Source: Cognataquiflexum rubidum
Lineage (GTDB): Bacteria > Bacteroidota > Bacteroidia > Cytophagales > Cyclobacteriaceae
NCBI RefSeq assembly: GCF_022538115.1
Contig: NZ_JAKZAL010000003.1
Coordinates: 62,001 to 126,000 of the forward strand
DNA: 64,000 nt
Direction of reading: 5' to 3'
The notes beneath the pieces are model-generated. The model was not told the origin of the DNA, did no database searches, and worked only from the letters and a program-made list of their open reading frames with translations. The position numbers and the translations under genes are program-made. Shown in pieces: positions 55,139 to 64,000 of the stretch (position 1 is the stretch's first letter; each line of letters opens with the position of its first letter).

Positions 55139-56059
55139 TCACCAAGTCCTCTTACTCATCACCTGATCCAATTCTGCGGCAGTCATGGTTCCTAGTTCAG
55201 GATGTTTTTTTAACCAAGCCAGAAATGCTGCTTTGATTTCAGGAGTCCATTGGCTGTCGATTTCACCCGTGCTATAGATACCCTCGCGAACCATTTCGAA
55301 ACCAAACTGGTCTTTGCGGATAACAAACTCGGCTGTGCTGACCACCTGCTCCGCCATGTGTGCCGGAACAAACAGCACGCCTTCAATGGTTGCGATAACC
55401 AAGTCACCCGGAAGTACAATGGCATTTCCTATTCTGATTGGGGTATTAAGTCCCATCAGGACCATTTCCTCTGTAAATGATGGATGGAAGTCACGGACGA
55501 AAGCATTGAATCCTTTGATATTCCGGATTTCCTGAAGGTCTCTCGCAGCCCCATCAAAGACAACACCATTGCCTGATTTGCTTAATATAGAATTTGCAAG
55601 GGTAGCGCCCATGATACCTCCTCCGGAAATTTTGCCAAAGGCGTCTGCTACATACAGGTCACCTTTGGTTAGGATATCGATGGGCCATGCATTGGTATTT
55701 CCTTTTCTGCCTTGGGAGGCTCCATGGGCTTTGATATTTTTTTCTACATCCGGACGGCTTGGCATATACATGGCCGTTACTGCCCGCCCGGTCATCAGGG
55801 TATCGTTGACCGTTTTCCAACCTCCTTCATATTGGTTGAGATAGCCTTCGTTTTTCAGAACAGTCCATGCATCGTCCACCATGATGTGTTTTGCCCGCTC
55901 CAAAAGGTCATCGGAAATCTTTGGCCGACCATCAGCAAACCGTTCCCCTTTCCATTCTGAGGTTAGGAATATGATTTCTTCTTTAGAGATAGTTTGTGCC
56001 GAAACGGGTTTTGTCAACGAGACAATTACCATTGAAAAAAGTAATAAATAGAATTTCAT
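55139..56059 (-). CDS. Secreted RraA-family aldolase-like protein
   Basis: 306 residues with the signal peptide MKFYLLLFSMVIVSLTKPVSAQ. From about residue 85 it is an RraA/HMG-aldolase core: GRAVTAMYMP, KGDLYVADAFGKISGGGIMGATLANSILSKSGNGVVFDGAARDLQEI with R173 and D174 of the catalytic AARD motif. Related enzymes cleave 4-hydroxy-4-methyl-2-oxoglutarate and other 2-keto acids to pyruvate, or decarboxylate oxaloacetate. The exported form with a long C-terminal extension is unusual. The gene follows the double-cupin gene by 40 bases, so they are likely one operon. Confidence 0.83.
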   Translation of the reverse strand: MKFYLLLFSMVIVSLTKPVSAQTISKEEIIFLTSEWKGERFADGRPKISDDLLERAKHIMVDDAWTVLKNEGYLNQYEGGWKTVNDTLMTGRAVTAMYMPSRPDVEKNIKAHGASQGRKGNTNAWPIDILTKGDLYVADAFGKISGGGIMGATLANSILSKSGNGVVFDGAARDLQEIRNIKGFNAFVRDFHPSFTEEMVLMGLNTPIRIGNAIVLPGDLVIATIEGVLFVPAHMAEQVVSTAEFVIRKDQFGFEMVREGIYSTGEIDSQWTPEIKAAFLAWLKKHPELGTMTAAELDQVMSKRTW

Positions 56060-56099
56060 AATTAACTTGGTTTATGTTTTTCTTAGAAATGTAAATATC

Positions 56100-57314
56100 T
56101 CATTTCTGATCATCATCCCCCATTACCTCATAGCCTTTCCATTTGAAACTTGTGGCAAGACCCGATGCGGCAGGCCACGCAATTTGGTGCTGACCGCTTG
56201 CAACCCATTTTCTGCGGCTTGCTTCTGTATCAAACTCAATCATGATCTGATAATTGTGGGAGGTCTGTTCTGCTTGGATTTCCTTAGAAATGGTTTCAGG
56301 GAATATCCTCAGCAATTTGGAACTGAGGTAACCCTGCTGCACTGTCATGGCAGGAACATAGATCGAATAATACATCTGCTCAAAGGCCTTTGCATTTTCG
56401 GCTGGCACGACAAATTCCATCTGAAGGGCAACGGATTTTGGTTCGACCAGTGGTTTTTGGATCGCCAATCCTTTTTGTTTGGAAGGCGCAATTCCGATCA
56501 CCAAAAGTTCCAGGTCTTGCGTTCCGGTATTAGATAAGGTCAGGCTTTCACCCAACAGGCCATAAAATGCATCATTGGCTTTGATGTTTCCATTTTCCCC
56601 GCCCAAAGCAATTGTTCCGGTTCCTTTGGTTACATAATATACTTCTTCAAAACCTTCCAATTTTCTGCTCACCCCTTTACTCCCGGCAGGAATCACCACA
56701 TGATCGACATGGTTCCAGTCCGTGCTAAATACTTCAGAACCTAGAATCCTGCGGTACAAGACGTTCTCTCCAGCATAGGCAGGATTGTTTGGTTTCATTT
56801 TTTCCTTTTCCAGCCTTCCATTTACAAAAGTCGGAACAGGATCCAATGTGGCTCCGACTCGGGTATCTCCCAAGTCAAAGGCATCGGTTTTTCCTTTGGT
56901 GCGGCTTACAGCAAAGTTCATCCAAGTCAGACTTTTGTCAGTGGAATTATAGATCGCATGTGAATCACCCATTTTGCAGGGAACGATGGCGGGGGCTTTG
57001 ATTTTTGAGGTTTTACCATTGACAGTAAATTCGGCTTCACCATCCAGTATGACAAACATCTCCTCAATCGAATGGTGGAAATGGTGTCCTATTCCGGATT
57101 TGGCTTCAATCTTTCCTGCATGGAGGTAAAGGAAGTTGGTTGAAAGCTCAGTTCTCCCTATCAATTGGGTAAATCCCATTTTGCCTGCACCTGCATGGAC
57201 CCCGGTTAATTCCCGGTATTTGGCAGGATCATTGGGGATAATCCGGTCCTTAAGTGATTGCGCCGCTACCTGAAATGTCAGGAAAAAGGAGATTAAATAA
57301 ACAAGTTTCTTCAT
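56100..57314 (-). CDS. Secreted double-cupin protein with C-terminal ferredoxin-like domain
   Basis: 404 residues with the signal peptide MKKLVYLISFFLTFQVAAQ. Cupin 1 (about 60-140) has HHFHHSIEEMFVILDGEAEF with histidine ligands. Cupin 2 (about 205-285) has HVDHVVIPAGSKG...EEVYYVTKGTGT. The last 100 residues (ALQMEFVVPAENAKAFEQMYYSIYVPAMTVQQGYLSSKLLRIFP) resemble an antibiotic-biosynthesis-monooxygenase/dimeric alpha-beta barrel. The role is unknown, perhaps an exported isomerase or binding protein. It is co-directional and close to the RraA gene. Confidence 0.76.
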   Translation of the reverse strand: MKKLVYLISFFLTFQVAAQSLKDRIIPNDPAKYRELTGVHAGAGKMGFTQLIGRTELSTNFLYLHAGKIEAKSGIGHHFHHSIEEMFVILDGEAEFTVNGKTSKIKAPAIVPCKMGDSHAIYNSTDKSLTWMNFAVSRTKGKTDAFDLGDTRVGATLDPVPTFVNGRLEKEKMKPNNPAYAGENVLYRRILGSEVFSTDWNHVDHVVIPAGSKGVSRKLEGFEEVYYVTKGTGTIALGGENGNIKANDAFYGLLGESLTLSNTGTQDLELLVIGIAPSKQKGLAIQKPLVEPKSVALQMEFVVPAENAKAFEQMYYSIYVPAMTVQQGYLSSKLLRIFPETISKEIQAEQTSHNYQIMIEFDTEASRRKWVASGQHQIAWPAASGLATSFKWKGYEVMGDDDQK

Positions 57315-57536
57315 AGTATGTCTGGGTTTTGATGGCGTCGTTGAAATGTTAATTATTTAATTAAAGAAATTTAGAATTAACTTCTAAAATATGAAAGCTA
57401 GGTTGCCGATAAAGCGGTAATCCAATCAATTCTTGCTTAAAGTATGAAATGTCCGATACATCCGTCTTCCGTCTTCGGTCTTCCGTCCTGTTTGAATTTG
57501 TATTTCAGGTTACCGGCTAATTATAGGATGATCTTT

Positions 57537-59786
57537 TTATTTTTCATTCGGAAGTGCATAGACAATATAGCCCTTCGGCAAAGCACCCTCCTTCTTGGAA
57601 TGGTTATAACTGTCCTTTGCGAAATTGGATGTAGCATTGATGACAAGGTATTGTTTACCGTTTAGGGTGTACATACTTGGCTGGGCATTTGATTCGTGGC
57701 TAAGGGTTTCCTCCCAAAGGATATTTCCATTCTCCCCATCGAATGCATACAATTTCCCTCCTTTTGCGGTAGCAAATACAATACCTGTGGAAGTGACGAC
57801 CATGCCTTTTCTCAATACACCTCCCGGAGCGCCTTTGGACTGATCGCCCTGCACATAGAGCGAATCCTGACCGACCGGTTTGCTCCATTTGATGGTGCCA
57901 TTATTTAAGTCATAAGCCAATAAGGATGACCATGGAGGTGCTGCCAATCCTGGCCATTCTAGTCCATATTCGGTAGTATAGCGAACATCAGGGTGCTCAA
58001 CTCCTTCAGGATAGTCTGACATCGGAGCTCCTTTGACTGAATCTGGTGTTATCTTTGCACCACCAGAAGCCACCACATTGCCTTCCGGTGTTTTGGTTTC
58101 TGTATTTCTTCGGAAATTGAAAGTGGCTGGATTTCCTCCTAGATACCGGTAAAGTGCCTTTAGCGTCTCTTCATCCACATGCACAAAACCCGGCATCTGC
58201 CCACGGCCATTGATGACTGTACTTCTGAATTCATCATAGATCACGTGTTGGCCTACATTCATTAGCGAAGGTCCGACACCTCCCGACATATCTTCACCAT
58301 GGCAGGTTTTGCAGGTAGTGGCATACATGGTTTTTACCCTTTTCAGTTCATCGTCTGATAAGTTTATTTTGGGAGGTTCAACTTTGTTGAGCTTGTATAT
58401 CGAGGCATGCTCTTGGGTCAGGATGTACATGATCCCATTTTCAGGATCAGCAGCCGTATTTCCATAATTGGAACCACCCAAGGCCCCGGGCATCATGACT
58501 GTTTCATATCTGTCAGAAGGAGGGATGTATAAGCCCGATTTTGCGGCCGCAAGTTTGTTGTTCCAAACTTGTTTGATGCTATCAGGAAAATATGGATTTA
58601 GAGTCTCTCTCGTGACCTCATGCTTTGTAAAGCGTGGAAGTGATGAGATAGGTTGGGTTGGCCAAGATTCCTCACCCGGCATTTCACTTTTTGGAAACGG
58701 TTTTTCTTCGATAGGAAATACGGGTTCACCTGTTACTCTGTCAAAAACAAAGACAAAACCATGTTTGGTTGCCACTGCGACTGCATCGATCTCTTTTCCA
58801 TCCTTCTTTACAGTCATCAACTGGGGTGCCGGCGAAAGGTCATAATCCCACAGGTCATGGTGGACGGTCTGGTAATGCCAGATTCTCTCCCCAGTTCGTG
58901 CATTGATGGCTACCAATGAATTTGCAAATAAATTGCTGCCGATCCTGTCCGCGCCATAATAATCATAAGTCGGTGAACCGATGGGCAAATAAGCAATGCC
59001 TCGCTCTGGGTCTACAGAAATTTCGCTCCATACATTGACGCCACCTACGTATTTGTAAGCGTCTTTTGGCCAGGTTTCATACCCGAATTCTCCCGGATGA
59101 GGGATGGTATGAAAAGTCCAGACTTGTTTGCCCGTGACAACATTATACGCGCGGATATGGCCAGGAGGGGAAAAGTAGCTTTCTCCCGGCGCTGAACCCA
59201 ATATCAAAAGGTCATCAAATAAAACACCGGGCATCATGGCCTGCATTCTCCTGATGGAAGTCGGGTCCCTGTCAAGTCCTTCCCTTAGATCCACATAGCC
59301 GTTGGTGCCAAAATTGAGAATAGATTGGCCGGTAACTGCATCGATAGCCTGAAGGGTATTGTTGATGGTGAATAATAAGCGCTTGTCAGTTTTATCCTTG
59401 CTTTCCCAATAGTTGATCCCCCTTCTTGTGATGCCATTCAAGTTGGCATGGATCCAAATTTCTTTTCCTGTGACCACATTGACAGCAATCAGGGAGGAGT
59501 TTTTTCCCATCAGGTACATAGTAGTGTCGACGATGATAGGGCTGAAGAAATAGGGTGTTTCGTCTCCCGTAGGAAACATCCATGCTACTTCGAGTTCCGA
59601 TACATTTTCTTTGGTGATTTCTTTGGCATTGAAAAATCTGGATTGGTCGGGAGATCCTCCATAATGCGTCCAAGAGGTATGGTGATCTGAATCTTCTTTT
59701 TTACAACCGGAAAATAATCCGATAGCCAAAAGAATGGCAAAAATCAATAATGATAAGTAGCCTGGTTGTTTTGGGTTGTGTAACAT
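57537..59786 (-). CDS. PQQ-dependent dehydrogenase lipoprotein with internal cytochrome c domain
   Basis: 749 residues. Lipobox FSGC (C28). The eight-bladed quinoprotein propeller starts at SWTHYGGSPDQSRFFNAKEIT, with typical blade ends (TGKEIWIHANLNG, TGKQVWTFHTIP, TGERIWHYQTVHHDLWDYDL). The cytochrome c is inserted after about residue 475: TTCKTCHGEDMSGGVGPSL holds C492, C495 and H496, and GRGQMPGF likely gives the axial Met. The propeller then resumes to KGYIVYAL. It oxidises sugars or alcohols in the periplasm and passes electrons to the respiratory chain. The PQQ biosynthesis genes are not in the window. Confidence 0.91.
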   Translation of the reverse strand: MLHNPKQPGYLSLLIFAILLAIGLFSGCKKEDSDHHTSWTHYGGSPDQSRFFNAKEITKENVSELEVAWMFPTGDETPYFFSPIIVDTTMYLMGKNSSLIAVNVVTGKEIWIHANLNGITRRGINYWESKDKTDKRLLFTINNTLQAIDAVTGQSILNFGTNGYVDLREGLDRDPTSIRRMQAMMPGVLFDDLLILGSAPGESYFSPPGHIRAYNVVTGKQVWTFHTIPHPGEFGYETWPKDAYKYVGGVNVWSEISVDPERGIAYLPIGSPTYDYYGADRIGSNLFANSLVAINARTGERIWHYQTVHHDLWDYDLSPAPQLMTVKKDGKEIDAVAVATKHGFVFVFDRVTGEPVFPIEEKPFPKSEMPGEESWPTQPISSLPRFTKHEVTRETLNPYFPDSIKQVWNNKLAAAKSGLYIPPSDRYETVMMPGALGGSNYGNTAADPENGIMYILTQEHASIYKLNKVEPPKINLSDDELKRVKTMYATTCKTCHGEDMSGGVGPSLMNVGQHVIYDEFRSTVINGRGQMPGFVHVDEETLKALYRYLGGNPATFNFRRNTETKTPEGNVVASGGAKITPDSVKGAPMSDYPEGVEHPDVRYTTEYGLEWPGLAAPPWSSLLAYDLNNGTIKWSKPVGQDSLYVQGDQSKGAPGGVLRKGMVVTSTGIVFATAKGGKLYAFDGENGNILWEETLSHESNAQPSMYTLNGKQYLVINATSNFAKDSYNHSKKEGALPKGYIVYALPNEK

Positions 59787-60226
59787 TTGGAAATAAGGTT
59801 AATAGGCACTTTGTATTTTGATTTCACAAATTCCTTTTATGGAACGTTTGGATTTTGTGACAATATGCAGGATTAAATATATGTTCAGAATCAATTACAG
59901 CAAAGAAGGTCAAAAGGAGTATTGACCGCTTGTAATTCTTTTAGTGTAAAATTGACACTAAATACCTGATTTAGGGGGATTATGGATTAAAATTCAGGAT
60001 GCTGAGGGGTATGTTGTAGAAAATACAGTCCCTTTAGGGACAATATATGGGTAGGATGAATTTTAATTTTGGTGTTTTTCCGTGCCTTTAGGTACGGAAT
60101 ACATTTTGTAACTAAAGGCTCAAAAGCCATCCTTTGGATCGGATTATTTTACCGAGATTATTTCCCATAAAGGGACTTTGGCCATAATTGTTGAAGAGAA
60201 AAATTCCGAAACATGCCAAAGTAGTT
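59787..60226. other. 440-base gap with palindromic repeats
   Basis: It contains GTCCCTTTAGGGAC (60028-60041), TTCCGTGCCTTTAGGTACGG (60078-60097, then AA) and GGCTCAAAAGCC (60117-60128), all hairpin-forming, spaced 20-40 bases apart. There is no gene. Confidence 0.6.
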
Positions 60227-61117
60227 TTATTTTGTACTGCCTTTAAAAGGCTCATAAGTCATCCAATCTACCTCCAGTTCGAATGGCTGAATAGGCTTTT
60301 CAAGAGAACTTGGATTGGTTTCCACAGCCCAATCTTTGGTATGCCAAAAGTTCATTCTGTACTTGGTACGGTGTTGAGGTATTCCTATGGTAGTGCCGTG
60401 ATAATCCCATAACACTATCTTCTCACTACTGACAGGATGAATCATCCACCAAGTGATGCGGTCCTCATACCAATCAAAACCATAAGTATAAAATTTTGCC
60501 GAAGCGTCATAATCCTCAATGGCCTCAATGGTTGCAGGCTGATTTTGGATTCCTGATAATGGGGTCCTAAAGCCTGTATCGCTTTCCCTGCAAATCGTCT
60601 CATAGACAATTCCTTTGGCAAGGTTGATGATGCGACCAACTCTCCTCAGCGCACCGGATTGACCGGTCCATGTGCCAACATATATGATCGTGGGATCGGC
60701 AAGCAGCCACTCAAAGTCAATCTCACTCAAACCGGGAGCGCTATCTACATGGTAGGTGAAATAGCCGACGACTGCACCCACGTTAGGCTGAATGGATTTT
60801 GCCTCAGGAACTTTCAGACGCGCAGAGTAAGTCCCAAAATGCGTGAAGTCATTTGAGATGATTTCCGGTCCCCGACCTGCTCCTGCATTTTCTTCTGGAT
60901 CCAATTTAAAAGAAAGGATTTTGGTACGGGGCTCTGAAGGAGAGTTTACCCCAAGTTTATATTTGAATTCAGATTTGTTTCCGGTTGAGCCATATCTAAA
61001 GTGGACAGAAGTAGAATCCGAAAAATCCTCCTTAAATGAACTGTGATACTTGTCTGTTTGGGAAATGGCAATGAAAGGAATTAAAAATATAAGTGTTGAA
61101 AGGATATGTTGTTTCAT
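60227..61117 (-). CDS. Secreted GH16-family glycoside hydrolase-like protein
   Basis: 296 residues with the signal peptide MKQHILSTLIFLIPFIAISQ. The GH16 catalytic motif ExDxE is visible in GLSEIDFEWLL (E132, D134, E136). It is preceded by the strand FGTYSARLKVP and followed by FYTYGFDWYEDRITWWM, both normal for the jelly-roll fold. Enzymes of this family cut beta-1,3/1,4-glucans, laminarin, agar or carrageenan, and the substrate cannot be read here. A TAGATTTG -7 like box is at 61143-61150 (reverse strand). Confidence 0.85.
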   Translation of the reverse strand: MKQHILSTLIFLIPFIAISQTDKYHSSFKEDFSDSTSVHFRYGSTGNKSEFKYKLGVNSPSEPRTKILSFKLDPEENAGAGRGPEIISNDFTHFGTYSARLKVPEAKSIQPNVGAVVGYFTYHVDSAPGLSEIDFEWLLADPTIIYVGTWTGQSGALRRVGRIINLAKGIVYETICRESDTGFRTPLSGIQNQPATIEAIEDYDASAKFYTYGFDWYEDRITWWMIHPVSSEKIVLWDYHGTTIGIPQHRTKYRMNFWHTKDWAVETNPSSLEKPIQPFELEVDWMTYEPFKGSTK

Positions 61118-61377
61118 AATGGCTTCCTGATTGCGGTATATCCAAATCTACAAATAAAATGTAAGAGGTGTTTTGGCTTATCTTCCGCTAGGTGAAGATT
61201 GTTCCTTTACCTTTTTATTTAGTGGGATTTGTAATTCAAATGGCAGGGAATTACCTTTCGAATAGAGCTTTTTCTTAGAAAATAATTGAAAATTGTTTAA
61301 ATAGAATAGTGAATTAGATCCCAAGCGCTAGCAAAACTAAATGGTAACCAATACTATAACGAGGCAGAATAAAAGAA

Positions 61378-61716
61378 ATGAAGGTTACGAAACTTGTTGA
61401 ATGGGTTTTATTAATTCCGGTAAATCTCATCGCCTGGCTTTTACTAATTATTATTGGGTTAGGGAATATTGCAGTAATCGTTGTAATTTTCCTTTTAGCT
61501 CCCCTTTCAATTTTAAACTTGATTAGGAAGATTTTTCCTGAAACCGGACAAGAGGTGGTAATTAGGTTTTTCTTTAGTTGGTATGATTTGGTATTCTATC
61601 TACCAGGTGCTGCATTGTCGTATTTTTTAATTGTTAAACTGGTTTATCCATTTTCAAAAATGGCATTTCTTAATTTCGTGATTTGGCCGATGAAGGATTT
61701 TTTTAAAAAGCAGTAA
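61378..61716 (+). CDS. Small membrane protein of unknown function
   Basis: 112 residues with two or three hydrophobic segments: VEWVLLIPVNLIAWLLLIIIGLGNIAVIVVIFLLAPLSIL and WYDLVFYLPGAALSYFLIVKLVYPF. A short charged tail ends in KKQ. I recognise no family. The composition is AT-rich. The gene lies beside the divergent GH16 gene and upstream of a repeat and another orphan gene, with nothing to hint at function. Confidence 0.5.
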   Translation: MKVTKLVEWVLLIPVNLIAWLLLIIIGLGNIAVIVVIFLLAPLSILNLIRKIFPETGQEVVIRFFFSWYDLVFYLPGAALSYFLIVKLVYPFSKMAFLNFVIWPMKDFFKKQ

Positions 61717-61729
61717 ATCTACGGCTATG

Positions 61730-61868
61730 CGTAATTTGCAATTACGTCTTATTATGAATTTGAATTTGTAATTCAATAAACTAGGATTATCTTTCGATAG
61801 AGGGTGTTTTATAATACACCAATTTTAAATTGGTTAGGATAAATGGGTGTAATTGCAAATTACACCCA
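61730..61868. repeat. Pair of inverted palindromes (REPIN-like)
   Basis: CGTAATT-TGC-AATTACG (61730-61746) and TGGGTGTAATT-GCA-AATTACACCCA (61844-61868) share the GTAATT...AATTAC core in opposite orientation, with complementary loops TGC and GCA. Between them is GGTGT...ACACC and AATTTTAAATT. Such paired hairpins resemble RAYT-mobilised elements, but no RAYT gene is present. Confidence 0.5.
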
Positions 61869-61924
61869 GTCCACCAACAATCGCTATACTACATCTAGGT
61901 GGGTTAAAATGAAAAGAAAATCAA

Positions 61925-62818
61925 ATGGTTGAAAAAGGAATGTATCGTCCAGAGAATGTCGAACAATTTAGAATCATAATAATTAGGATATGCACAGTAA
62001 TAGATGCTTTTTCTAAAGAAATGATTTCAGCTGGAATATCCTTAAATTTGCCTCAAAAAGTAGCAAATAAACTCTTGCTAAGAACCCGCTCAAACTTAGA
62101 AGCAATAATTTGTCTTTTAGATGTTTATAAAGAACAAACATTTATATTTCATTCTATAGCACACATTTATAGAACACTTCTAGTTGATTTTCTGAATTTT
62201 TGCTATTTGATGTCGTTTCATGATTCTAATGAGCTTAGTTTTTCTTCATTCAAGAACGAATATGATTTCTTCAATAGAGATTATTTGAATGCCCTTTTAG
62301 AAATGGATGAATTAGAAAAGCAAATTCCTCAAGAATGCCCAATGTATAATTATGTAAATAAGAGTGAGGAAAAAAGATCAGAAAACTTAGTTCAGCTAAA
62401 GACTTTTTTTGCTCATTTGTTTAGAAATGATGACATAACCCAAAAGCTAAAAACTGCTGAAGAGCTAAGGGCTACCTCCAAAAATAATTTATTTGAAAAT
62501 AATGATGTTAGAAAAAGCCCAAAAGAATCTATGTTGAGTGAAAAATATAAGTTCCGTCGTATTCTAAGATCAAGTTTCAAAGAGTATGCAGATATATTTA
62601 TTTACTACAAATATTTTACTCAACAACATCATTTCTCTGATCATTCAAACTTACATGCAGGACAAAATTCCTCAGATGAAAATTACCACAATCTCGTTTG
62701 GTGTACCTTTAGGATATTGGATTTTGTGAAATTTCAAATTCAAATAATTGTGGGGGATGATAGGTATGAAGAATCAATACTCAAAATAAAATTACAAATG
62801 GAAAATTGCATTCGCTAG
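61925..62818 (+). CDS. Hypothetical protein, AT-rich orphan
   Basis: 297 residues, no signal peptide and no long membrane helix. It begins MVEKGMYRPENVEQFRIIII and has alpha-helical stretches such as NLPQKVANKLLLRTRSNLEAIICLLDVYKEQTFIFHSIAHIYRTLLVDFLNFCYLMSFH. The NLEAI...HIYRTLLVDFLN pattern is a little like DUF5677-type proteins, but this is a weak resemblance. The DNA is clearly more AT-rich than its neighbours, a sign of recent arrival. It is monocistronic. Confidence 0.5.
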   Translation: MVEKGMYRPENVEQFRIIIIRICTVIDAFSKEMISAGISLNLPQKVANKLLLRTRSNLEAIICLLDVYKEQTFIFHSIAHIYRTLLVDFLNFCYLMSFHDSNELSFSSFKNEYDFFNRDYLNALLEMDELEKQIPQECPMYNYVNKSEEKRSENLVQLKTFFAHLFRNDDITQKLKTAEELRATSKNNLFENNDVRKSPKESMLSEKYKFRRILRSSFKEYADIFIYYKYFTQQHHFSDHSNLHAGQNSSDENYHNLVWCTFRILDFVKFQIQIIVGDDRYEESILKIKLQMENCIR

Positions 62819-63102
62819 GTGCAGTTTTTAAGTACACCTTTCTAGTTTTTGAACTATTAATTCAACTCGGGCATGTCTTTTTTTTAATACCTTTCTAAAA
62901 TCCAATTTCGAGATTAGAAAATGCGGACTACTTGTCGAAAGTAGTTTCTGTTTTAGACGAATTTGTTAATTCGACTCCTTTTAATTTTTATCAGGTAGGT
63001 CGGTTATTTGGATAGCCAAATAGCATCCCAATACCATTAATAGAAAAAAAAGGGAGGAATTTGAAATCCACCCTTTTCGGTAAAATAACCCACAGCAATC
63101 AC

Positions 63103-64000
63103 TTACTTCGGCACCGCATCATTTGCCGCAGTGGCATACAATCCGAGCAGGGTTCCGGTAAATCCGCCTGCGACATTGGTGGATAAAATATCTCCCGAAA
63201 CCACACCTCCAAGATTTTTCATTGCGCCGCCATCAATGCTATAGCTGAATTCATGGTCATCTCCTTTTGCTTTTACTTCAAGTTGGATGGGTCCTTTTAA
63301 CTCAATTTTTTGGCTGGCGATGATAGTTGAAGTTCCTTTTTCAGTCCTTTCAAGGACGATAAAGATGTCGCTTCCTTTTTTGGTGACCCCAAAGACATAA
63401 TGGAATTTCTCACTTTGCAGACAGGTAATTCCTGCCAGATCTTTTTCTGAAGCAGGTTTATAATCCATGGTGGTGGAAAAAGAGAAATCTTTATGTTGCT
63501 GCCGGTAGAATAAGGTAGAGATGGGTTTTACCTCTTTGATGTTCACTGCAAATGGTTTGATCTCTACACCAGTTTTGGTAATGGTCATAAAATCCTCTCT
63601 CGGACCTCTCAAACCGATCCATCGGTAATCCAGCTTGTCTGATTTGAATTCTTCGGTGTAGGTAAAATTGCCATTGGGAAAATAGCCATCCTTTCCTGTT
63701 TTGTTTTCTGTCACGCCTTTAGGCATTTTGATTTTGGGTTCCATCGGAATCAGGCCATTCTCAAATACCGGAAATTCTCCTGACCAATCCACCGGCAAAA
63801 TGAAAGTCTCACGGCCTGAATTCACCCTATCTTTGGTATTTGGTCTGATTCCCAAAAAGACTCCGTAGTATTTGTCATCCGGTCCCAAAACCAGATCCGC
63901 ATGTCCTGCCCAATCCACTTTGTTTTTTCGGTCTTTGGCAAAATACCTTTGGGTTAAGATCGGATTGCTTGGAGCGGGAATGTAAGGTCCTTTTGGATTG
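63103..64000 (-). CDS. Glycoside hydrolase family 43 enzyme, C-terminal part (5' end beyond window)
   Basis: The frame is open to the right edge, where it reads NPKGPYIPAPSNPILTQRYF, the end of a GH43 catalytic module. It continues VDWAGHADLVLGPDDKYYGVFLGIRP, the family's conserved GHADLV/FLGIRP segment. Then a C-terminal beta-sandwich (PF17851 type) follows: YTEEFKSDKLDYRWIGLRGPRE, FYRQQHKDFSFSTTMDYKP, AGITCLQSEKFHYVFGVTKKG. The GTG at 63918 is not the true start. Likely an exo-acting arabinofuranosidase or beta-xylosidase on plant hemicellulose. At least 298 residues are in the window. Confidence 0.88.
   Translation of the reverse strand, partial: NPKGPYIPAPSNPILTQRYFAKDRKNKVDWAGHADLVLGPDDKYYGVFLGIRPNTKDRVNSGRETFILPVDWSGEFPVFENGLIPMEPKIKMPKGVTENKTGKDGYFPNGNFTYTEEFKSDKLDYRWIGLRGPREDFMTITKTGVEIKPFAVNIKEVKPISTLFYRQQHKDFSFSTTMDYKPASEKDLAGITCLQSEKFHYVFGVTKKGSDIFIVLERTEKGTSTIIASQKIELKGPIQLEVKAKGDDHEFSYSIDGGAMKNLGGVVSGDILSTNVAGGFTGTLLGLYATAANDAVPK

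Noticed and set aside
61378-62818. Defence island formed by the two AT-rich orphan genes
   Set aside because: Neither shows nuclease, kinase, TIR or effector motifs, and there is a palindromic repeat between them. Without a partner the claim is unsupported.

Overview
The window looks like chromosome from a Bacteroidota bacterium, most likely order Cytophagales and possibly family Cyclobacteriaceae (inference; there is no 16S gene to test it). The pointers are several TAnnTTTG-type -7 boxes, few Shine-Dalgarno sequences, a carboxypeptidase-regulatory/DUF5686 outer-membrane protein, HAAS-domain membrane proteins with a PadR regulator, a Thermus-type long isocitrate dehydrogenase, and many exported enzymes and lipoproteins. 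Gaps between genes are unusually rich in palindromes and low-complexity tracts. I saw no rRNA, tRNA, CRISPR array or transposase gene.

Left third (1-23 kb): a truncated polysaccharide flippase and a crotonase; isocitrate dehydrogenase; an AT-rich pair of paralogous lipoproteins bracketed by two near-identical hairpins; an AAA_14/DUF4143 ATPase behind a 23-bp tandem palindromic repeat; BipA/TypA; a PadR regulator followed by three overlapping HAAS-type membrane proteins; two tandem paralogous outer-membrane proteins; glutaminase; an OmpA-domain chimera with its partner; a thiamine-binding-like protein, an SGNH hydrolase, a DUF4407 protein and a YoeB toxin-antitoxin pair.

Middle (23-48 kb): a DUF5686 protein, a VIT1-type metal transporter and an M19 dipeptidase; aldehyde dehydrogenase with DUF779 and a divergent AraC regulator; then 1.8 kb of noncoding repeats (a 317-bp unit in almost three tandem copies) leading into a P-type ATPase flanked on both sides by copies of a second, ~170-bp repeat; a dabA-dabB-sulP operon for inorganic carbon uptake; a Crp-cbpA-cbpM operon; a Tat-exported TIM-barrel protein, a DUF481 protein, a LOG protein, an SMR exporter and a methyltransferase.

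Right end (50-64 kb): a dense group of exported enzymes. These are a Tat-type enolase-superfamily dehydratase, a CE1-like esterase, a lipoprotein fusing two cupins to an SMP-30 lactonase, a secreted RraA-type aldolase, a secreted double cupin, a PQQ dehydrogenase lipoprotein with an internal cytochrome c, a GH16 enzyme and the C-terminal part of a GH43 enzyme. Taken in the order dehydrogenase, lactonase, dehydratase, aldolase, they match the four steps of non-phosphorylative sugar oxidation, but all carry export signals. An extracytoplasmic pathway of this kind is the most interesting hypothesis in the window.
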